A DNA stretch of 64,000 bases, from positions 124,001 to 188,000 of the forward strand of contig NZ_FRCB01000005.1 of the NCBI RefSeq assembly GCF_900142765.1. The letters run 5' to 3'. Shown here one piece after another: positions 9,381 to 17,666 of the stretch. The DNA comes from Roseovarius litoreus. GTDB taxonomy: Bacteria > Pseudomonadota > Alphaproteobacteria > Rhodobacterales > Rhodobacteraceae. A program made the position numbers and the translations under genes. Position 1 is the first letter of the stretch; every line of letters begins with the position of its first letter. The notes below the pieces were generated by a model. That model made no database searches. It was given only the letters and a program-made list of their open reading frames with translations, and was not told the origin of the DNA.

Positions 9381-9631
9381 CCTGCGTCGGAGGCTTTGCC
9401 ACTCTTATCCAGCCCGGCCTCGAATTTCCGGGCGCGCTCGAGCAGCAGCGCACGGGCCTTCCTGTTGGCGCGGCGCACGCGCAACGACGTTAGAAACGCC
9501 TCTTCGGCCGTCTGGGATGTGGCACCCAGCAATTTGACCACGTCCGATATGATCTGCTCATCTCCCGTGGCGTCAATGTATTTGAGCACATCGAGCGCCA
9601 GTTCGTCGGCCAGATCCTCGGTCACGCCCAT
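9377..9631 (-). CDS. Small conserved protein of unknown function
   Basis: An 84-residue, mostly helical, charged cytosolic protein with no motif I recognise. It starts with MGVTEDLADELALDVLKYID and has a basic helix RVRRANRKARALLLERARKF in the second half. It begins five bases after the end of the alpha/beta hydrolase gene and overlaps the start of the double-HD gene by four bases, so the three form a transcription unit in the order hydrolase, small protein, HD protein. That tight coupling supports its reality. No function is proposed. Confidence 0.7.
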   Translation of the reverse strand: MGVTEDLADELALDVLKYIDATGDEQIISDVVKLLGATSQTAEEAFLTSLRVRRANRKARALLLERARKFEAGLDKSGKASDAG

Positions 9632-9635
9632 GATG

Positions 9636-10289
9636 TCACCGGGTGTTTTCGGTCAGGCGCCGTTTCACATAGCTGGTCACGGTGTCGATCATCGTGTCCA
9701 TATGCGGCTCCTTGAAGAAGTGATCCGCGCCCTCGACCTGTTCGTGGGTGACGGTGATCCCCTGCTGCTCGTGCAGCTTGTTCACGAGCGCAGTGGTGTC
9801 GGCAGGCGGGGCGACGCGGTCCGCGGTGCCGTTGATCACCAGACCCGAGGACGGGCAGGGTGCAAGGAAGGAGAAATCATACATGTTCGCCGGCGGCGAG
9901 ACCGACACGAAGCCCGTGATCTCGGGGCGGCGCATGAGAAGCTGCATCCCGATCCAGGCGCCGAATGAAAAACCCGCAACCCAGCAATGCTTGGAATTGC
10001 TGTTCATGGATTGCAGGTAATCGAGCGCCGAGGCCGCATCGCTGAGTTCGCCGATACCCTGATCGTATTCGCCCTGCGACCGGCCCACGCCACGGAAATT
10101 GAACCGCAGCACGGTGAACCCCATGTTGTAGAAGGCATAATGAAGGTTGTAGACGACCTTGTTATTCATCGTCCCGCCGAATTGCGGGTGCGGATGCAGC
10201 ACGATCGCGATCGGGGCATCCTTTTCACGTTGCGGGTGGTAACGTCCTTCAAGACGGCCTTCGGGACCGGGAAAGATTACCTCGGGCAT
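9636..10289 (-). CDS. Alpha/beta hydrolase (COG2945-like)
   Basis: A 217-residue serine hydrolase. The nucleophile elbow is GFSFGA (GxSxG), the acid is the Asp in NGTADRVAPP and the base the His in EGADHFF. An early oxyanion-region motif HPHPQFGGTMNN and the strand VLRFNFRGVGRSQG are typical of the COG2945 group. The substrate is unknown. The start is set at MPEVIFPGPEG; a longer reading adds 18 residues but would run into the divergent iscR promoter at 10327-10363, and GGAG sits upstream of the chosen ATG. It heads a three-gene minus-strand unit with the small protein and the HD protein. Confidence 0.88.
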   Translation of the reverse strand: MPEVIFPGPEGRLEGRYHPQREKDAPIAIVLHPHPQFGGTMNNKVVYNLHYAFYNMGFTVLRFNFRGVGRSQGEYDQGIGELSDAASALDYLQSMNSNSKHCWVAGFSFGAWIGMQLLMRRPEITGFVSVSPPANMYDFSFLAPCPSSGLVINGTADRVAPPADTTALVNKLHEQQGITVTHEQVEGADHFFKEPHMDTMIDTVTSYVKRRLTENTR

Positions 10290-10326
10290 GGGGCCTGTAT
10301 CTCCGTGGTTTGGGTGTGCGACTTTC

Positions 10327-10363
10327 TTGACGAAATCGATCAAGCACCTTAGAATTATTCTAA
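10327..10363 (+). promoter_or_regulatory. iscR-suf promoter with overlapping IscR/Iron-Rhodo-type palindrome
   Basis: TTGACG at 10327-10332 and TAGAAT at 10350-10355 are separated by exactly 17 bases, a strong housekeeping promoter reading toward iscR. The -10 box lies inside the perfect palindrome TTAGAATTATTCTAA (10349-10363, 7-bp arms with a one-base centre). In Rhodobacterales a palindrome of this type upstream of suf genes (the Iron-Rhodo-box) is attributed to IscR. Binding here would occlude polymerase, giving autorepression of the operon when Fe-S cluster supply is sufficient; that last step is inference. Confidence 0.8.
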
Positions 10364-10443
10364 ATTTCCCGCCGGGGCCGGAAGCTTCAGCCGAGATAAG
10401 CCCTGCATGGCGTCACGTCAATCTATTCAAGGGGATTTGCCCG

Positions 10444-10905
10444 ATGAAGCTGAGTACGAAAGGCCGCTATGCGATGGTGGCGCTCGTGGATATCGCCCTT
10501 CAGGACGGCGAGTCCCTGGTCACGCTCAGCGAGATTTCCAGGCGGCAGGACGTATCCTTGCCGTATCTGGAGCAGCTTTTCGTCAAATTGCGCCGCGCGA
10601 ACCTCGTGACCTCGGTGCGTGGGCCGGGCGGGGGCTATAGGCTGGCGCGGCCTGCATCCGAAATCCGCGTGGTGGATGTGCTCGCGGCGGTGGATGAAAC
10701 GGTCAATGCCTTGCAGAAGGGGGCCGGGGCCTCGGGGGCGGCCAGCGGATCGAAAGCGCAATCCATGACCAACAGGCTGTGGGAATCGCTGAGCGCGCAG
10801 GTCTATGTCTTCTTGCACCAGACCCGATTGAGCGATGTGGTGTCTAACACGCTGGCGCCATGCCCGGCGGTGCCGACACTGTTTTCGGTGGTGGACGAAG
10901 AGTGA
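10444..10905 (+). CDS. iscR: Rrf2-family Fe-S/iron regulator IscR (cysteine-cluster-free type)
   Basis: A 153-residue Rrf2-type repressor at the head of the suf operon. The winged HTH is clear: MKLSTKGRYAMVALVDIA, then TLSEISRRQDVSLPYLEQLF and the wing RGPGGGYRLARP. The usual IscR cluster ligands (three Cys and a His around residues 92-107) are missing: this segment reads QKGAGASGAASGSKAQSMTN. The only cysteine is Cys140 in APCPAVP. A cluster held by one cysteine has been reported for Rhodobacter sphaeroides IscR, so this is a lineage trait rather than decay. The ATG at 10444 follows an AGGGG ribosome site. Likely autoregulated through the palindrome at 10349-10363. Confidence 0.92.
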   Translation: MKLSTKGRYAMVALVDIALQDGESLVTLSEISRRQDVSLPYLEQLFVKLRRANLVTSVRGPGGGYRLARPASEIRVVDVLAAVDETVNALQKGAGASGAASGSKAQSMTNRLWESLSAQVYVFLHQTRLSDVVSNTLAPCPAVPTLFSVVDEE

Positions 10906-10963
10906 TGCGCGCCAAGGCGATCATGGCGCTCTGTCGGTGTGAACGCAAAAGGAGGGCGGAGCA

Positions 10964-12007
10964 GTGAGCCGCGTCTATCTTGATCACAATGCCACGACGC
11001 CGCTTCGGCCCGAGGCGCGTGACGCGATGATCGCGGCGATGGATGTCGTGGGAAATCCCTCGAGCGTGCATGCAGAAGGGCGCGCGGCCAAGGCGCTTGT
11101 CGAACGCGCGAGAGAACAGGTCGCGGCGGCGTTCGGGGCAGAGGGCGCGGACGTGATCTTCACCTCGGGGGCGACGGAAGCGGCAGCGCTGGCCTGTGCA
11201 GGGCGCGGGCTGCATGGGGCGGCGGTCGAGCATGATGCGGTCAAGGCATGGATCGAGCCGGATCTTCCGGTCGATGCGCAGGGGCGCGTTACGGTCAAGT
11301 CGCCCGGGCAATCCGTCCTGCAGAAGGCCAATTCCGAAACCGGGGTGATTCAGGACTTGCCCGAGGGACTTGAAGTCAGCGACATGACGCAGGCATTCGG
11401 CAAGCTGCCCGTGGCGTTCAACTGGTCGGGATGCCGCATGGCGCTGAGTGCGGCGCACAAGCTGGGTGGGCCAAAGGGTGTGGGTGCCCTGATCGTGAAG
11501 CGCGGCACCGATCTGGAGGCGCAGATCCGGGGCGGCGGCCAAGAGATGGGCCGCAGGTCCGGAACCGAAAATGTTATTGGAATCGCGGGTTTCGGAGCCG
11601 CAGCTAAAGCAGCGGTCGAAGATATCGCCACCGGGACATGGGACCGGATTGCCGAATTTAGAAAGATTCTAGAAAATATCATTGCAGCCGGCTCAAATGA
11701 GACTATTTTTGTCGGGAAAGACAGCGCTCGGTTGCCCAACACGTCGTGTTTCATCACTCCGGGATGGAAGGGCGAAACGCAGGTGATGGCGATGGATCTG
11801 GCGGGTTTCGCGATATCGGCGGGGTCGGCCTGTTCCAGCGGCAAGGTCAGAAGCAGCGTTGTGCTGCAGGCCATGGGCTTTAGCGGGGCGGATGCGGGAT
11901 GCGCCGTGCGTGTTTCGCTTGGGCCGGAAACGACCCGCAACGACGTGACACGCTTCGCCGAAAGCTGGCTGAAGCACCTGAACAGACATCGCGCCCGTGC
12001 GGCGTAA
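10964..12007 (+). CDS. iscS: Cysteine desulfurase, NifS/IscS class
   Basis: PLP enzyme that takes sulfur from cysteine to an enzyme persulfide. The 347-residue protein begins YLDHNATTPLRPEA. The PLP lysine is in SAAHKLGGPKGVG, and the persulfide cysteine in SAGSACSSGK near the C-terminus. It is shorter than classical IscS (about 400). Start is GTG at 10964 with GGAGGGCGGAG upstream. It is the second gene of the operon and co-occurs with a second, group II desulfurase (sufS) at the far end; this pair is usual in Rhodobacterales suf clusters. Codon use turns AT-rich around 11570-11720, where an IscR-like palindrome occurs inside the gene. Confidence 0.92.
   Translation: MSRVYLDHNATTPLRPEARDAMIAAMDVVGNPSSVHAEGRAAKALVERAREQVAAAFGAEGADVIFTSGATEAAALACAGRGLHGAAVEHDAVKAWIEPDLPVDAQGRVTVKSPGQSVLQKANSETGVIQDLPEGLEVSDMTQAFGKLPVAFNWSGCRMALSAAHKLGGPKGVGALIVKRGTDLEAQIRGGGQEMGRRSGTENVIGIAGFGAAAKAAVEDIATGTWDRIAEFRKILENIIAAGSNETIFVGKDSARLPNTSCFITPGWKGETQVMAMDLAGFAISAGSACSSGKVRSSVVLQAMGFSGADAGCAVRVSLGPETTRNDVTRFAESWLKHLNRHRARAA
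11658..11672 (+). promoter_or_regulatory. Intragenic near-palindrome resembling the IscR site
   Basis: TTAGAAAGATTCTAG inside iscS has the same layout as the promoter palindrome at 10349-10363, with arms TTAGAA and TTCTAG. It lies in a locally AT-rich part of the gene, about 360 bases before sufB. A weak TTGCCG (11649-11654) with 17-base spacing to GAAAAT (11672-11677) could make an internal promoter. This is a candidate only; chance similarity is quite possible. Confidence 0.3.
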
Positions 12008-12028
12008 TACATCAAGGAGGGGGCCACT

Positions 12029-13552
12029 ATGACGGCACTGGATGACATGCAGGTCAAAGAAGGCGTCGACAAGGAAACCGTCGATGCCGTGCGCGAGATG
12101 GCGGGTACCTACAAGCATGGTTGGAACACCGATATCGAGATGGATTACGCCCCCAAGGGCCTGACCGAAGATATCGTTAAGCTCATCTCCGAAAAGAATG
12201 GCGAGCCCGAGTGGATGACCGAATGGCGTCTGCAGGCCTATCAGCGCTGGCTTCAGATGAAAGAGCCGGAATGGGCGATGCTGGATTACCCCGAGGTGGA
12301 TTTCCAGAACCAGTATTACTACGCGCGCCCCAAAAGCATGGCGGTCAAGCCCAAGTCACTGGACGAGGTGGATCCCAAGCTTTTGGAAACCTACGAAAAA
12401 CTTGGGATTCCGCTGAAGGAGCAGATGATTCTGGCCGGGGTCGAAGGCGCCGAGGATGCGCCCGCCGAAGGGCGGAAGGTGGCGGTGGATGCGGTGTTCG
12501 ACTCGGTTTCGGTCGGCACGACATTCCAGAAAGAGCTTGAGAAGGCCGGCGTGATCTTCTGCTCGATCTCCGAGGCCATCGAAAAGCACCCGGAACTGAT
12601 CAAGAAATATCTCGGATCGGTCGTGCCGGTCAGCGACAATTTCTATGCCACGCTGAATTCGGCCGTGTTCTCGGATGGTTCTTTCGTCTATGTGCCGCCC
12701 GGTGTGCGCTGTCCGATGGAATTGAGCACCTATTTCCGCATCAACGCCGAGAATACGGGGCAGTTCGAGCGGACGCTGATCATCGCGGACAAAGGCTCGT
12801 ATGTCAGCTACCTCGAAGGCTGCACCGCGCCGCAGCGCGATGAAAGCCAGCTGCACGCGGCGGTGGTCGAGATCGTCGTCGAGGAAGACGCCGAGGTGAA
12901 ATATTCGACCGTTCAGAACTGGTTCCCGGGCAACGAGGATGGCACGGGCGGCATTTACAACTTCGTGACCAAGCGGGCGGATTGCCGTGGCGATCGCGCC
13001 AAGGTGATGTGGACCCAGGTGGAAACCGGGAGTGCCGTGACCTGGAAATACCCCTCGTGCATCCTGCGCGGGGATGACAGCCAGGGCGAGTTCTATTCGA
13101 TCGCCATCACCAACAATTACCAGCAGGCCGACACCGGCACCAAGATGATTCACCTTGGCAAGAACACCAAGTCGCGCATCGTGTCCAAGGGTATCAGCGC
13201 GGGCAAGGCGCAAAATACCTATCGCGGGCTGGTGACGATGCACCCCAAGGCCACCAACAGCCGCAATTACACGCAGTGCGACAGCCTGCTGATCGGCGAC
13301 AAATGCGGGGCGCATACGGTGCCTTACATCGAGGTCAAGAACAACTCGAGCCGTGTTGAGCACGAGGCCACAACCTCGAAGGTGGATGACGACCAGCTGT
13401 TCTATTGCCGCCAGCGCGGCATGGACGAGGAAGAGGCCGTGGCTCTGGTGGTCAACGGGTTCTGCCGGGACGTTCTGCAGGCGCTGCCGATGGAGTTCGC
13501 CATGGAAGCGCAGCAGTTGGTGGCGATTTCGCTGGAAGGATCGGTGGGCTGA
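12029..13552 (+). CDS. sufB: Fe-S cluster assembly scaffold protein SufB
   Basis: Core scaffold of the SufBC2D complex on which Fe-S clusters are built. 507 residues, normal for the long alphaproteobacterial form. Hallmarks: [17 protein letters not shown] near the start, the beta-helix core with [27 protein letters not shown] and [19 protein letters not shown], and the C-terminal [20 protein letters not shown] containing the functional cysteine region, then [14 protein letters not shown]. Start ATG follows AAGGAGGGGG. It is 21 bases after iscS and clearly cotranscribed. Confidence 0.97.
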   Translation: MTALDDMQVKEGVDKETVDAVREMAGTYKHGWNTDIEMDYAPKGLTEDIVKLISEKNGEPEWMTEWRLQAYQRWLQMKEPEWAMLDYPEVDFQNQYYYARPKSMAVKPKSLDEVDPKLLETYEKLGIPLKEQMILAGVEGAEDAPAEGRKVAVDAVFDSVSVGTTFQKELEKAGVIFCSISEAIEKHPELIKKYLGSVVPVSDNFYATLNSAVFSDGSFVYVPPGVRCPMELSTYFRINAENTGQFERTLIIADKGSYVSYLEGCTAPQRDESQLHAAVVEIVVEEDAEVKYSTVQNWFPGNEDGTGGIYNFVTKRADCRGDRAKVMWTQVETGSAVTWKYPSCILRGDDSQGEFYSIAITNNYQQADTGTKMIHLGKNTKSRIVSKGISAGKAQNTYRGLVTMHPKATNSRNYTQCDSLLIGDKCGAHTVPYIEVKNNSSRVEHEATTSKVDDDQLFYCRQRGMDEEEAVALVVNGFCRDVLQALPMEFAMEAQQLVAISLEGSVG

Positions 13553-13586
13553 GGCCCGCCGACAGGCTTTGCCCGGGGACGGCGTC

Positions 13587-13907
13587 ATGATCATCACCAC
13601 CACGCATGGCATCGAAGGTCGCAAGATCACCGAGTATCGCGGCATCGTCGTGGGCGAGGCGATCATGGGGGCCAATGTGTTCCGTGATTTCTTCGCGTCG
13701 ATCACCGATGTCGTCGGAGGCCGGTCGGGCGCTTACGAATCCAAGCTGCAGGATGCCCGGGATACCGCGATGCACGAGCTAGAGGCCCGCGCCGCGGCGC
13801 TTGGCGCGGATGCGGTCGTGGGTGTCGATCTGGATTACGAGGTGGTGGGCGACTCGATGCTGATGGTTTCGGCAAGCGGCACGGCGGTGGTGCTGGACAG
13901 GGCATGA
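13587..13907 (+). CDS. YbjQ family (UPF0145) heavy-metal-binding-like protein
   Basis: A 106-residue protein matching the YbjQ/UPF0145 family: an early [18 protein letters not shown] segment, [37 protein letters not shown], and a C-terminal [11 protein letters not shown]. The family forms a pentameric beta barrel and is annotated as putative heavy-metal binding, but no function is proven. It lies 34 bases after sufB and overlaps the next gene by four bases (ATGA), inside the suf operon. That placement hints at a link to metal or Fe-S handling, which is inference. Confidence 0.85.
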   Translation: MIITTTHGIEGRKITEYRGIVVGEAIMGANVFRDFFASITDVVGGRSGAYESKLQDARDTAMHELEARAAALGADAVVGVDLDYEVVGDSMLMVSASGTAVVLDRA

Positions 13908-14506
13908 CGGAGACCGGCACCATATCGCGGCCCGAGCTGACCCTGCCCGAGGCCGAGGCGGCACGGTTGCGCGATGCTTACGAGCAAGCGGGCGTGATCC
14001 TCGAATATGGCAGCGGCGGGTCCACCGTGATGGCGGGAGAGATGCCCGGAAAGCAGGTTTTCACGGTCGAGAGCGACCAATCCTGGGCCGAGATGATGCG
14101 CGCCTGGTTCCATCAGGCGCCGCCCGCCACCGGCACCGAGGTGAACATCATCTGGTCCGATATCGGGCCAACCAAGGAATGGGGCTACCCGACCGGAAAC
14201 AGCGAATGGCAGCGCTATGCGCGTTATCCGCTGGAGGTCTGGGACCTGCCCGAGATGCGCCAGCCGGACGTGGTGCTGGTGGATGGACGGTTTCGCGCCG
14301 GTTGCGTGCTCGCGGCGGCGTTCAGAACGAAAGCCCCGGTGAGGGTGTTCGTGGATGATTACGCAAGGCGCCGACATTATCACCGTGTCGAGGCCTTTGT
14401 CGGTGAACCGAGGATGACCGGGCGTATGGCAGAGTTTGACGTAATGCCGATGGCCGTACCCGGAGATCGGCTGTTGTCGATCATTGAAATGATGACGCGG
14501 CCTTGA
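13904..14506 (+). CDS. Unknown protein with methyltransferase-like Rossmann start, in suf operon
   Basis: A 200-residue protein. [16 protein letters not shown] resembles motif I of class I SAM-dependent methyltransferases (E-x-G-x-G-x-S/T), followed by [14 protein letters not shown], which fits motif II with an acidic end, and [18 protein letters not shown], which fits the motif IV strand and its acidic residue. No standard methyltransferase subfamily can be named; it may bind SAM or a nucleotide without methylating. It overlaps the YbjQ gene by four bases and sits 33 bases before sufC, so it is expressed with the Fe-S assembly genes. Function not known. Confidence 0.75.
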   Translation: MTETGTISRPELTLPEAEAARLRDAYEQAGVILEYGSGGSTVMAGEMPGKQVFTVESDQSWAEMMRAWFHQAPPATGTEVNIIWSDIGPTKEWGYPTGNSEWQRYARYPLEVWDLPEMRQPDVVLVDGRFRAGCVLAAAFRTKAPVRVFVDDYARRRHYHRVEAFVGEPRMTGRMAEFDVMPMAVPGDRLLSIIEMMTRP

Positions 14507-14539
14507 GCCGCGTCGAGGACTGAAAGCGAGGAGCTGAAT

Positions 14540-15295
14540 ATGCTGGAAATTAAGAACCTGCACGTCGATCTGGAAGACGAGGACAAGACCATTCTCAAGG
14601 GTGTGGACCTGACGGTGGAGGCCGGCAAGGTTCATGCGATCATGGGCCCCAACGGATCGGGCAAATCCACGCTCAGCTATGTTCTGGCGGGGCGCGACGG
14701 CTATGAGGTGACCCAAGGCTCGGCGACGCTCGAGGGTGTGGATATCCTCGACATGGAGCCCGAAGAGCGCGCGGCGGCAGGTCTGTTCCTGGCCTTCCAG
14801 TATCCGGTCGAAATTCCGGGTGTCGGCAACATGACCTTTCTGCGCACGGCGCTGAATGCACAGCGCAAGGCCAAGGGCCTCGAGGAAATGAGCGCGACGG
14901 ATTTCCTCAAGCTGGTGCGCGAAAAGGCGGCGACGCTCAAGATGGACAATGACATGCTCAAGCGGCCGGTCAATGTGGGCTTCTCGGGCGGTGAGAAAAA
15001 GCGCAACGAGATCCTGCAGATGGCAATTCTCGAACCCAAGATGTGCATTCTCGACGAGACGGATTCCGGGCTTGACGTGGACGCGATGAAGCTTGTCGCG
15101 GAAGGTGTGAACGCCTTGCGCAACGAGGGCCGCGGCTTTCTTGTCATCACGCATTACCAGCGTCTGCTGGATCACATCAAGCCGGACGTGGTGCACATTA
15201 TGTCGAATGGCCGCATCATCAAGACCGGCGGGCCGGAGCTTGCGCTCGAGGTCGAGCAGAATGGCTATGAGGATATCAAGGCGGAGGTGGCATGA
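14540..15295 (+). CDS. sufC: Fe-S assembly ATPase SufC
   Basis: ABC-type ATPase of the SufBC2D complex, energising conformational change of SufB-SufD. 251 residues. Walker A is GPNGSGKSTL, the Q-loop region AFQYPVEIPGV, the signature FSGGEKKRNEI and Walker B CILDETDSGLDVDA; the H-loop is VITHYQRLL. These are specific to SufC rather than transport ABC proteins. The stop overlaps the start of sufD by four bases, so the two are translationally coupled. Start ATG has GCGAGGAG upstream. Confidence 0.97.
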   Translation: MLEIKNLHVDLEDEDKTILKGVDLTVEAGKVHAIMGPNGSGKSTLSYVLAGRDGYEVTQGSATLEGVDILDMEPEERAAAGLFLAFQYPVEIPGVGNMTFLRTALNAQRKAKGLEEMSATDFLKLVREKAATLKMDNDMLKRPVNVGFSGGEKKRNEILQMAILEPKMCILDETDSGLDVDAMKLVAEGVNALRNEGRGFLVITHYQRLLDHIKPDVVHIMSNGRIIKTGGPELALEVEQNGYEDIKAEVA

Positions 15296-16581
15296 TGGCT
15301 TTGCCCCAGGCGAAACTTGACGCGACCGAAGCGCGCCTGTCCGGCGCGACGCGCCCGGACGGTGCGGCCTGGTCGAACGCGGCGCGTGATGCCGCGCTTG
15401 CGCGGGTTCGCAATGCAGGTCTGCCGCATCGGCGGGATGAGTATTGGAAATACACCAATCCTGAAACCCTAGTGCAGACCGACGCGCCCGAAGCCGCATT
15501 GTTCCAATCGGACGACACCCCGATTTTCAACGGCATCGACCGGCTGAAGATCGTGTTCGTGGACGGTGTTTTCGACGCCGAGGCGAGCGATGATCTGTCG
15601 CTTGAGGGCGTGAAGATCGAGCGGCTTTCGGATGCGGCATCGGTCGATATCCACTGGGCCAAGGATCTGTATGGTGTTCTCGAAGAGCGCGGTCAAACGC
15701 CTGTCGCACGGCCGCTTGCCGCGCTGAACACCGCGCTGGCCACCGATGGGATCGTCATCCATGTGACCGGCAAGGTCAGCAAGCCTGTGAACCTGATTTA
15801 TCACCACCGATCGACCTCTTCTGACGCGATCCTGCATCACGTCATCAAGATGGATCCCGGCACCGAGATCACGGTTCTCGAAAACGGTCCTGCGGCGGCG
15901 CGGTTCAACAAGGTGATGGAAGTCGAGGTAGCGGACGGGTCGTGTTTTCATCACGTCCGTGCGCAGGGCCGCGATCACGAGCGGCGTGCGGCGACGCATG
16001 TCTTTGCCCGTCTGGCCGAGGAAAGCGTGTTCAAGTCCTTCACGCTGACCGCCAATGGCGTGCTCACCCGAAACGAGTGCATTATCGAACTGACCGGTGA
16101 CAACGCCAAGGCGCATGTCGCGGGCGCCTGTGTGGGCGATGGGGATTTCCACCACGACGACACGGTGTTCATCACGCATGATGCGGTGAATTGCGAAAGC
16201 CGTCAGGTCTTTAAAAAAGTCCTGCGCAACGGCGCGCGCGGCGTGTTTCAGGGCAAGATCCTCGTGAAGCCTGGCGCACAGAAAACCGACGGCTATCAGA
16301 TCAGCCAATCGCTGCTGCTCGATGGCGACAGCGAGTTCGACGCCAAGCCGGAGCTTGAGATCTATGCCGATGACGTGGCCTGTTCGCATGGCTCCACATC
16401 GGGGGCGATCGACGAGGAAGGGCTGTTTTATCTGCGCGCCCGCGGCGTGCCGCGTGACATCGCCACCAACCTTCTGACGCTGGCCTTTCTGGCCGAGGCG
16501 GTCGAGGAGATCGAGGACGAAGGGCTGCGCGATGAAATCGTCGGCCGGCTGGAAGGCTGGCTGGAGCGTCGGCGCGGCTGA
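15292..16581 (+). CDS. sufD: Fe-S cluster assembly protein SufD
   Basis: Partner of SufB in the SufBC2D scaffold, 429 residues. The N-terminal helical part contains LPHRRDEYWKYTNPE, a SufD mark. The beta-helix core includes VFQGKILVKPGAQKTDGYQ and the C-terminal ACSHGSTSGAIDEEGLFYLRARG, where the His and Glu-Glu residues are typical. Two ATG codons overlap (15292 and 15295); the first gives the ATGA overlap with the sufC stop and is chosen here. Its stop overlaps the start of the following membrane gene by one base. Confidence 0.96.
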   Translation: MMALPQAKLDATEARLSGATRPDGAAWSNAARDAALARVRNAGLPHRRDEYWKYTNPETLVQTDAPEAALFQSDDTPIFNGIDRLKIVFVDGVFDAEASDDLSLEGVKIERLSDAASVDIHWAKDLYGVLEERGQTPVARPLAALNTALATDGIVIHVTGKVSKPVNLIYHHRSTSSDAILHHVIKMDPGTEITVLENGPAAARFNKVMEVEVADGSCFHHVRAQGRDHERRAATHVFARLAEESVFKSFTLTANGVLTRNECIIELTGDNAKAHVAGACVGDGDFHHDDTVFITHDAVNCESRQVFKKVLRNGARGVFQGKILVKPGAQKTDGYQISQSLLLDGDSEFDAKPELEIYADDVACSHGSTSGAIDEEGLFYLRARGVPRDIATNLLTLAFLAEAVEEIEDEGLRDEIVGRLEGWLERRRG

Positions 16582-17066
16582 TGCCCGTAACCTCAGATAT
16601 CGCGGCCAGCTATCGCAGGCCGCGCGCCGTCATGCGCCGCCTGCTGTCCCTGTCCGAAAACGAGGGCAGGTCCCTGGCGATTGCCATGGCGGGCTGTGTC
16701 GTGGTGTTTGTCGGCCAATGGCCGCGTCTCGCGCGTGAGGCGCATATGTCAGGACAGGAGCTGAACTCGCTGCTGGCAGGGGCGTTGCTGGCTTGGGTGT
16801 TCATCGTGCCGCTGGTTCTTTATGTCCTGGCGGCGTTCAGTCTGATGGTGCTCAAACTGTCCGGCGCGCGCGCGACAGGGTATCGGTGCCGGCTTGCTCT
16901 TTTCTGGGCGTTTCTGGCGGCGAGCCCTCTTGTGTTGCTCAATGGTCTTGTGGCCGGGTTTGTCGGCCCCGGAGCGGGGTTGCAACTGGTGGGTTTCTTG
17001 TGGCTCGTGGTTTTTCTTTGGTTCTGGCTGTCGAACCTGCGTGAAGCGGGGTGGGGCGAAACATGA
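16581..17066 (+). CDS. Small membrane protein in suf operon (YIP1-like)
   Basis: A 161-residue protein with about four membrane segments: AIAMAGCVVVFVGQWP, LLAWVFIVPLVLYVLAAFSLM, LFWAFLAASPLVLLNGLVAGF and LVGFLWLVVFLWFWLSNL. The layout resembles bacterial YIP1-domain proteins. It starts with an ATG overlapping the sufD stop and ends overlapping the next membrane gene by four bases, so translation is chained. A pair of such proteins between sufD and sufS is, as I recall, common in Rhodobacterales, but no role in Fe-S assembly has been shown. Confidence 0.75.
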   Translation: MPVTSDIAASYRRPRAVMRRLLSLSENEGRSLAIAMAGCVVVFVGQWPRLAREAHMSGQELNSLLAGALLAWVFIVPLVLYVLAAFSLMVLKLSGARATGYRCRLALFWAFLAASPLVLLNGLVAGFVGPGAGLQLVGFLWLVVFLWFWLSNLREAGWGET

Positions 17067-17665
17067 CGGCGTCTGCACTTGTATCCTTGTTCGTGCTGAC
17101 TTTGCGCAATCCGCGCGAGGCCGGGGAATATATCCTGAGTTTGCGCCTGCCCGCGCAGGCGCTCTGGATCGGCCTGTCGCTGATTTCGGTGATGACCTCG
17201 TTGGTCTTCTCGGGCCTGATGCGCTTGGGGCCTTTGCCTCAGGATCAGTTCGGCGAGATCATCTCGGGCTCGCCGGCCTATAGCGCGCCGCTGGTGTTTG
17301 CCTTGATGCAATGGGGCAGGGCGATCCTGACGGTGTTTGTCTTTTTCTGGGTTGGCCGGATTATGGGCGGCCGTGGTCCACTCGAAGATGTGCTGGCCGT
17401 ACTGACCTGGCTGCAGGCGGTCACTTTCGTGATCATGCTGGGCTTGCTTGTGGGAGGGCTCGTTCTACCCTTCCTCACATCGCTGATGATCCTCGCTGCG
17501 TTCGTCTGGTGGCTATGGGCCGTGACCACGCTTTTGAATGTGGCGCATGGGTTCGATAGCCCGATGAGGGCCGTGGGCGTGCTGATCTTGTCGCTGCTTG
17601 GCGTGACCATCGGTTTGTCGCTGTTCTTCGGGGCTGTTGCCGGCCTTTTCATGGGGGTATCCTAG
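17063..17665 (+). CDS. YIP1-family membrane protein in suf operon
   Basis: A 200-residue protein with five or six hydrophobic segments, including LWIGLSLISVMTSLVFSGL, ILTVFVFFWVGRIMGG, TFVIMLGLLVGGLVLPFL and VGVLILSLLGVTIGLSLFF. The LTLRNPREAGEYIL start and the multi-helix pattern with GRG-LEDVLAV-TWLQAV fit YIP1-domain proteins. The ATG at 17063 overlaps the preceding stop (ATGA); a GTG at 17051 is an alternative. The gene ends one base before sufS. Its conserved place beside sufS suggests a membrane-associated accessory, which is inference only. Confidence 0.78.
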   Translation: MTASALVSLFVLTLRNPREAGEYILSLRLPAQALWIGLSLISVMTSLVFSGLMRLGPLPQDQFGEIISGSPAYSAPLVFALMQWGRAILTVFVFFWVGRIMGGRGPLEDVLAVLTWLQAVTFVIMLGLLVGGLVLPFLTSLMILAAFVWWLWAVTTLLNVAHGFDSPMRAVGVLILSLLGVTIGLSLFFGAVAGLFMGVS

Positions 17666-17666
17666 G

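Noticed and set aside
13835..15499. 554-residue minus-strand frame across sufC and its neighbours
   Set aside because: It crosses three well-supported plus-strand genes including sufC; no motif is present in its translation.
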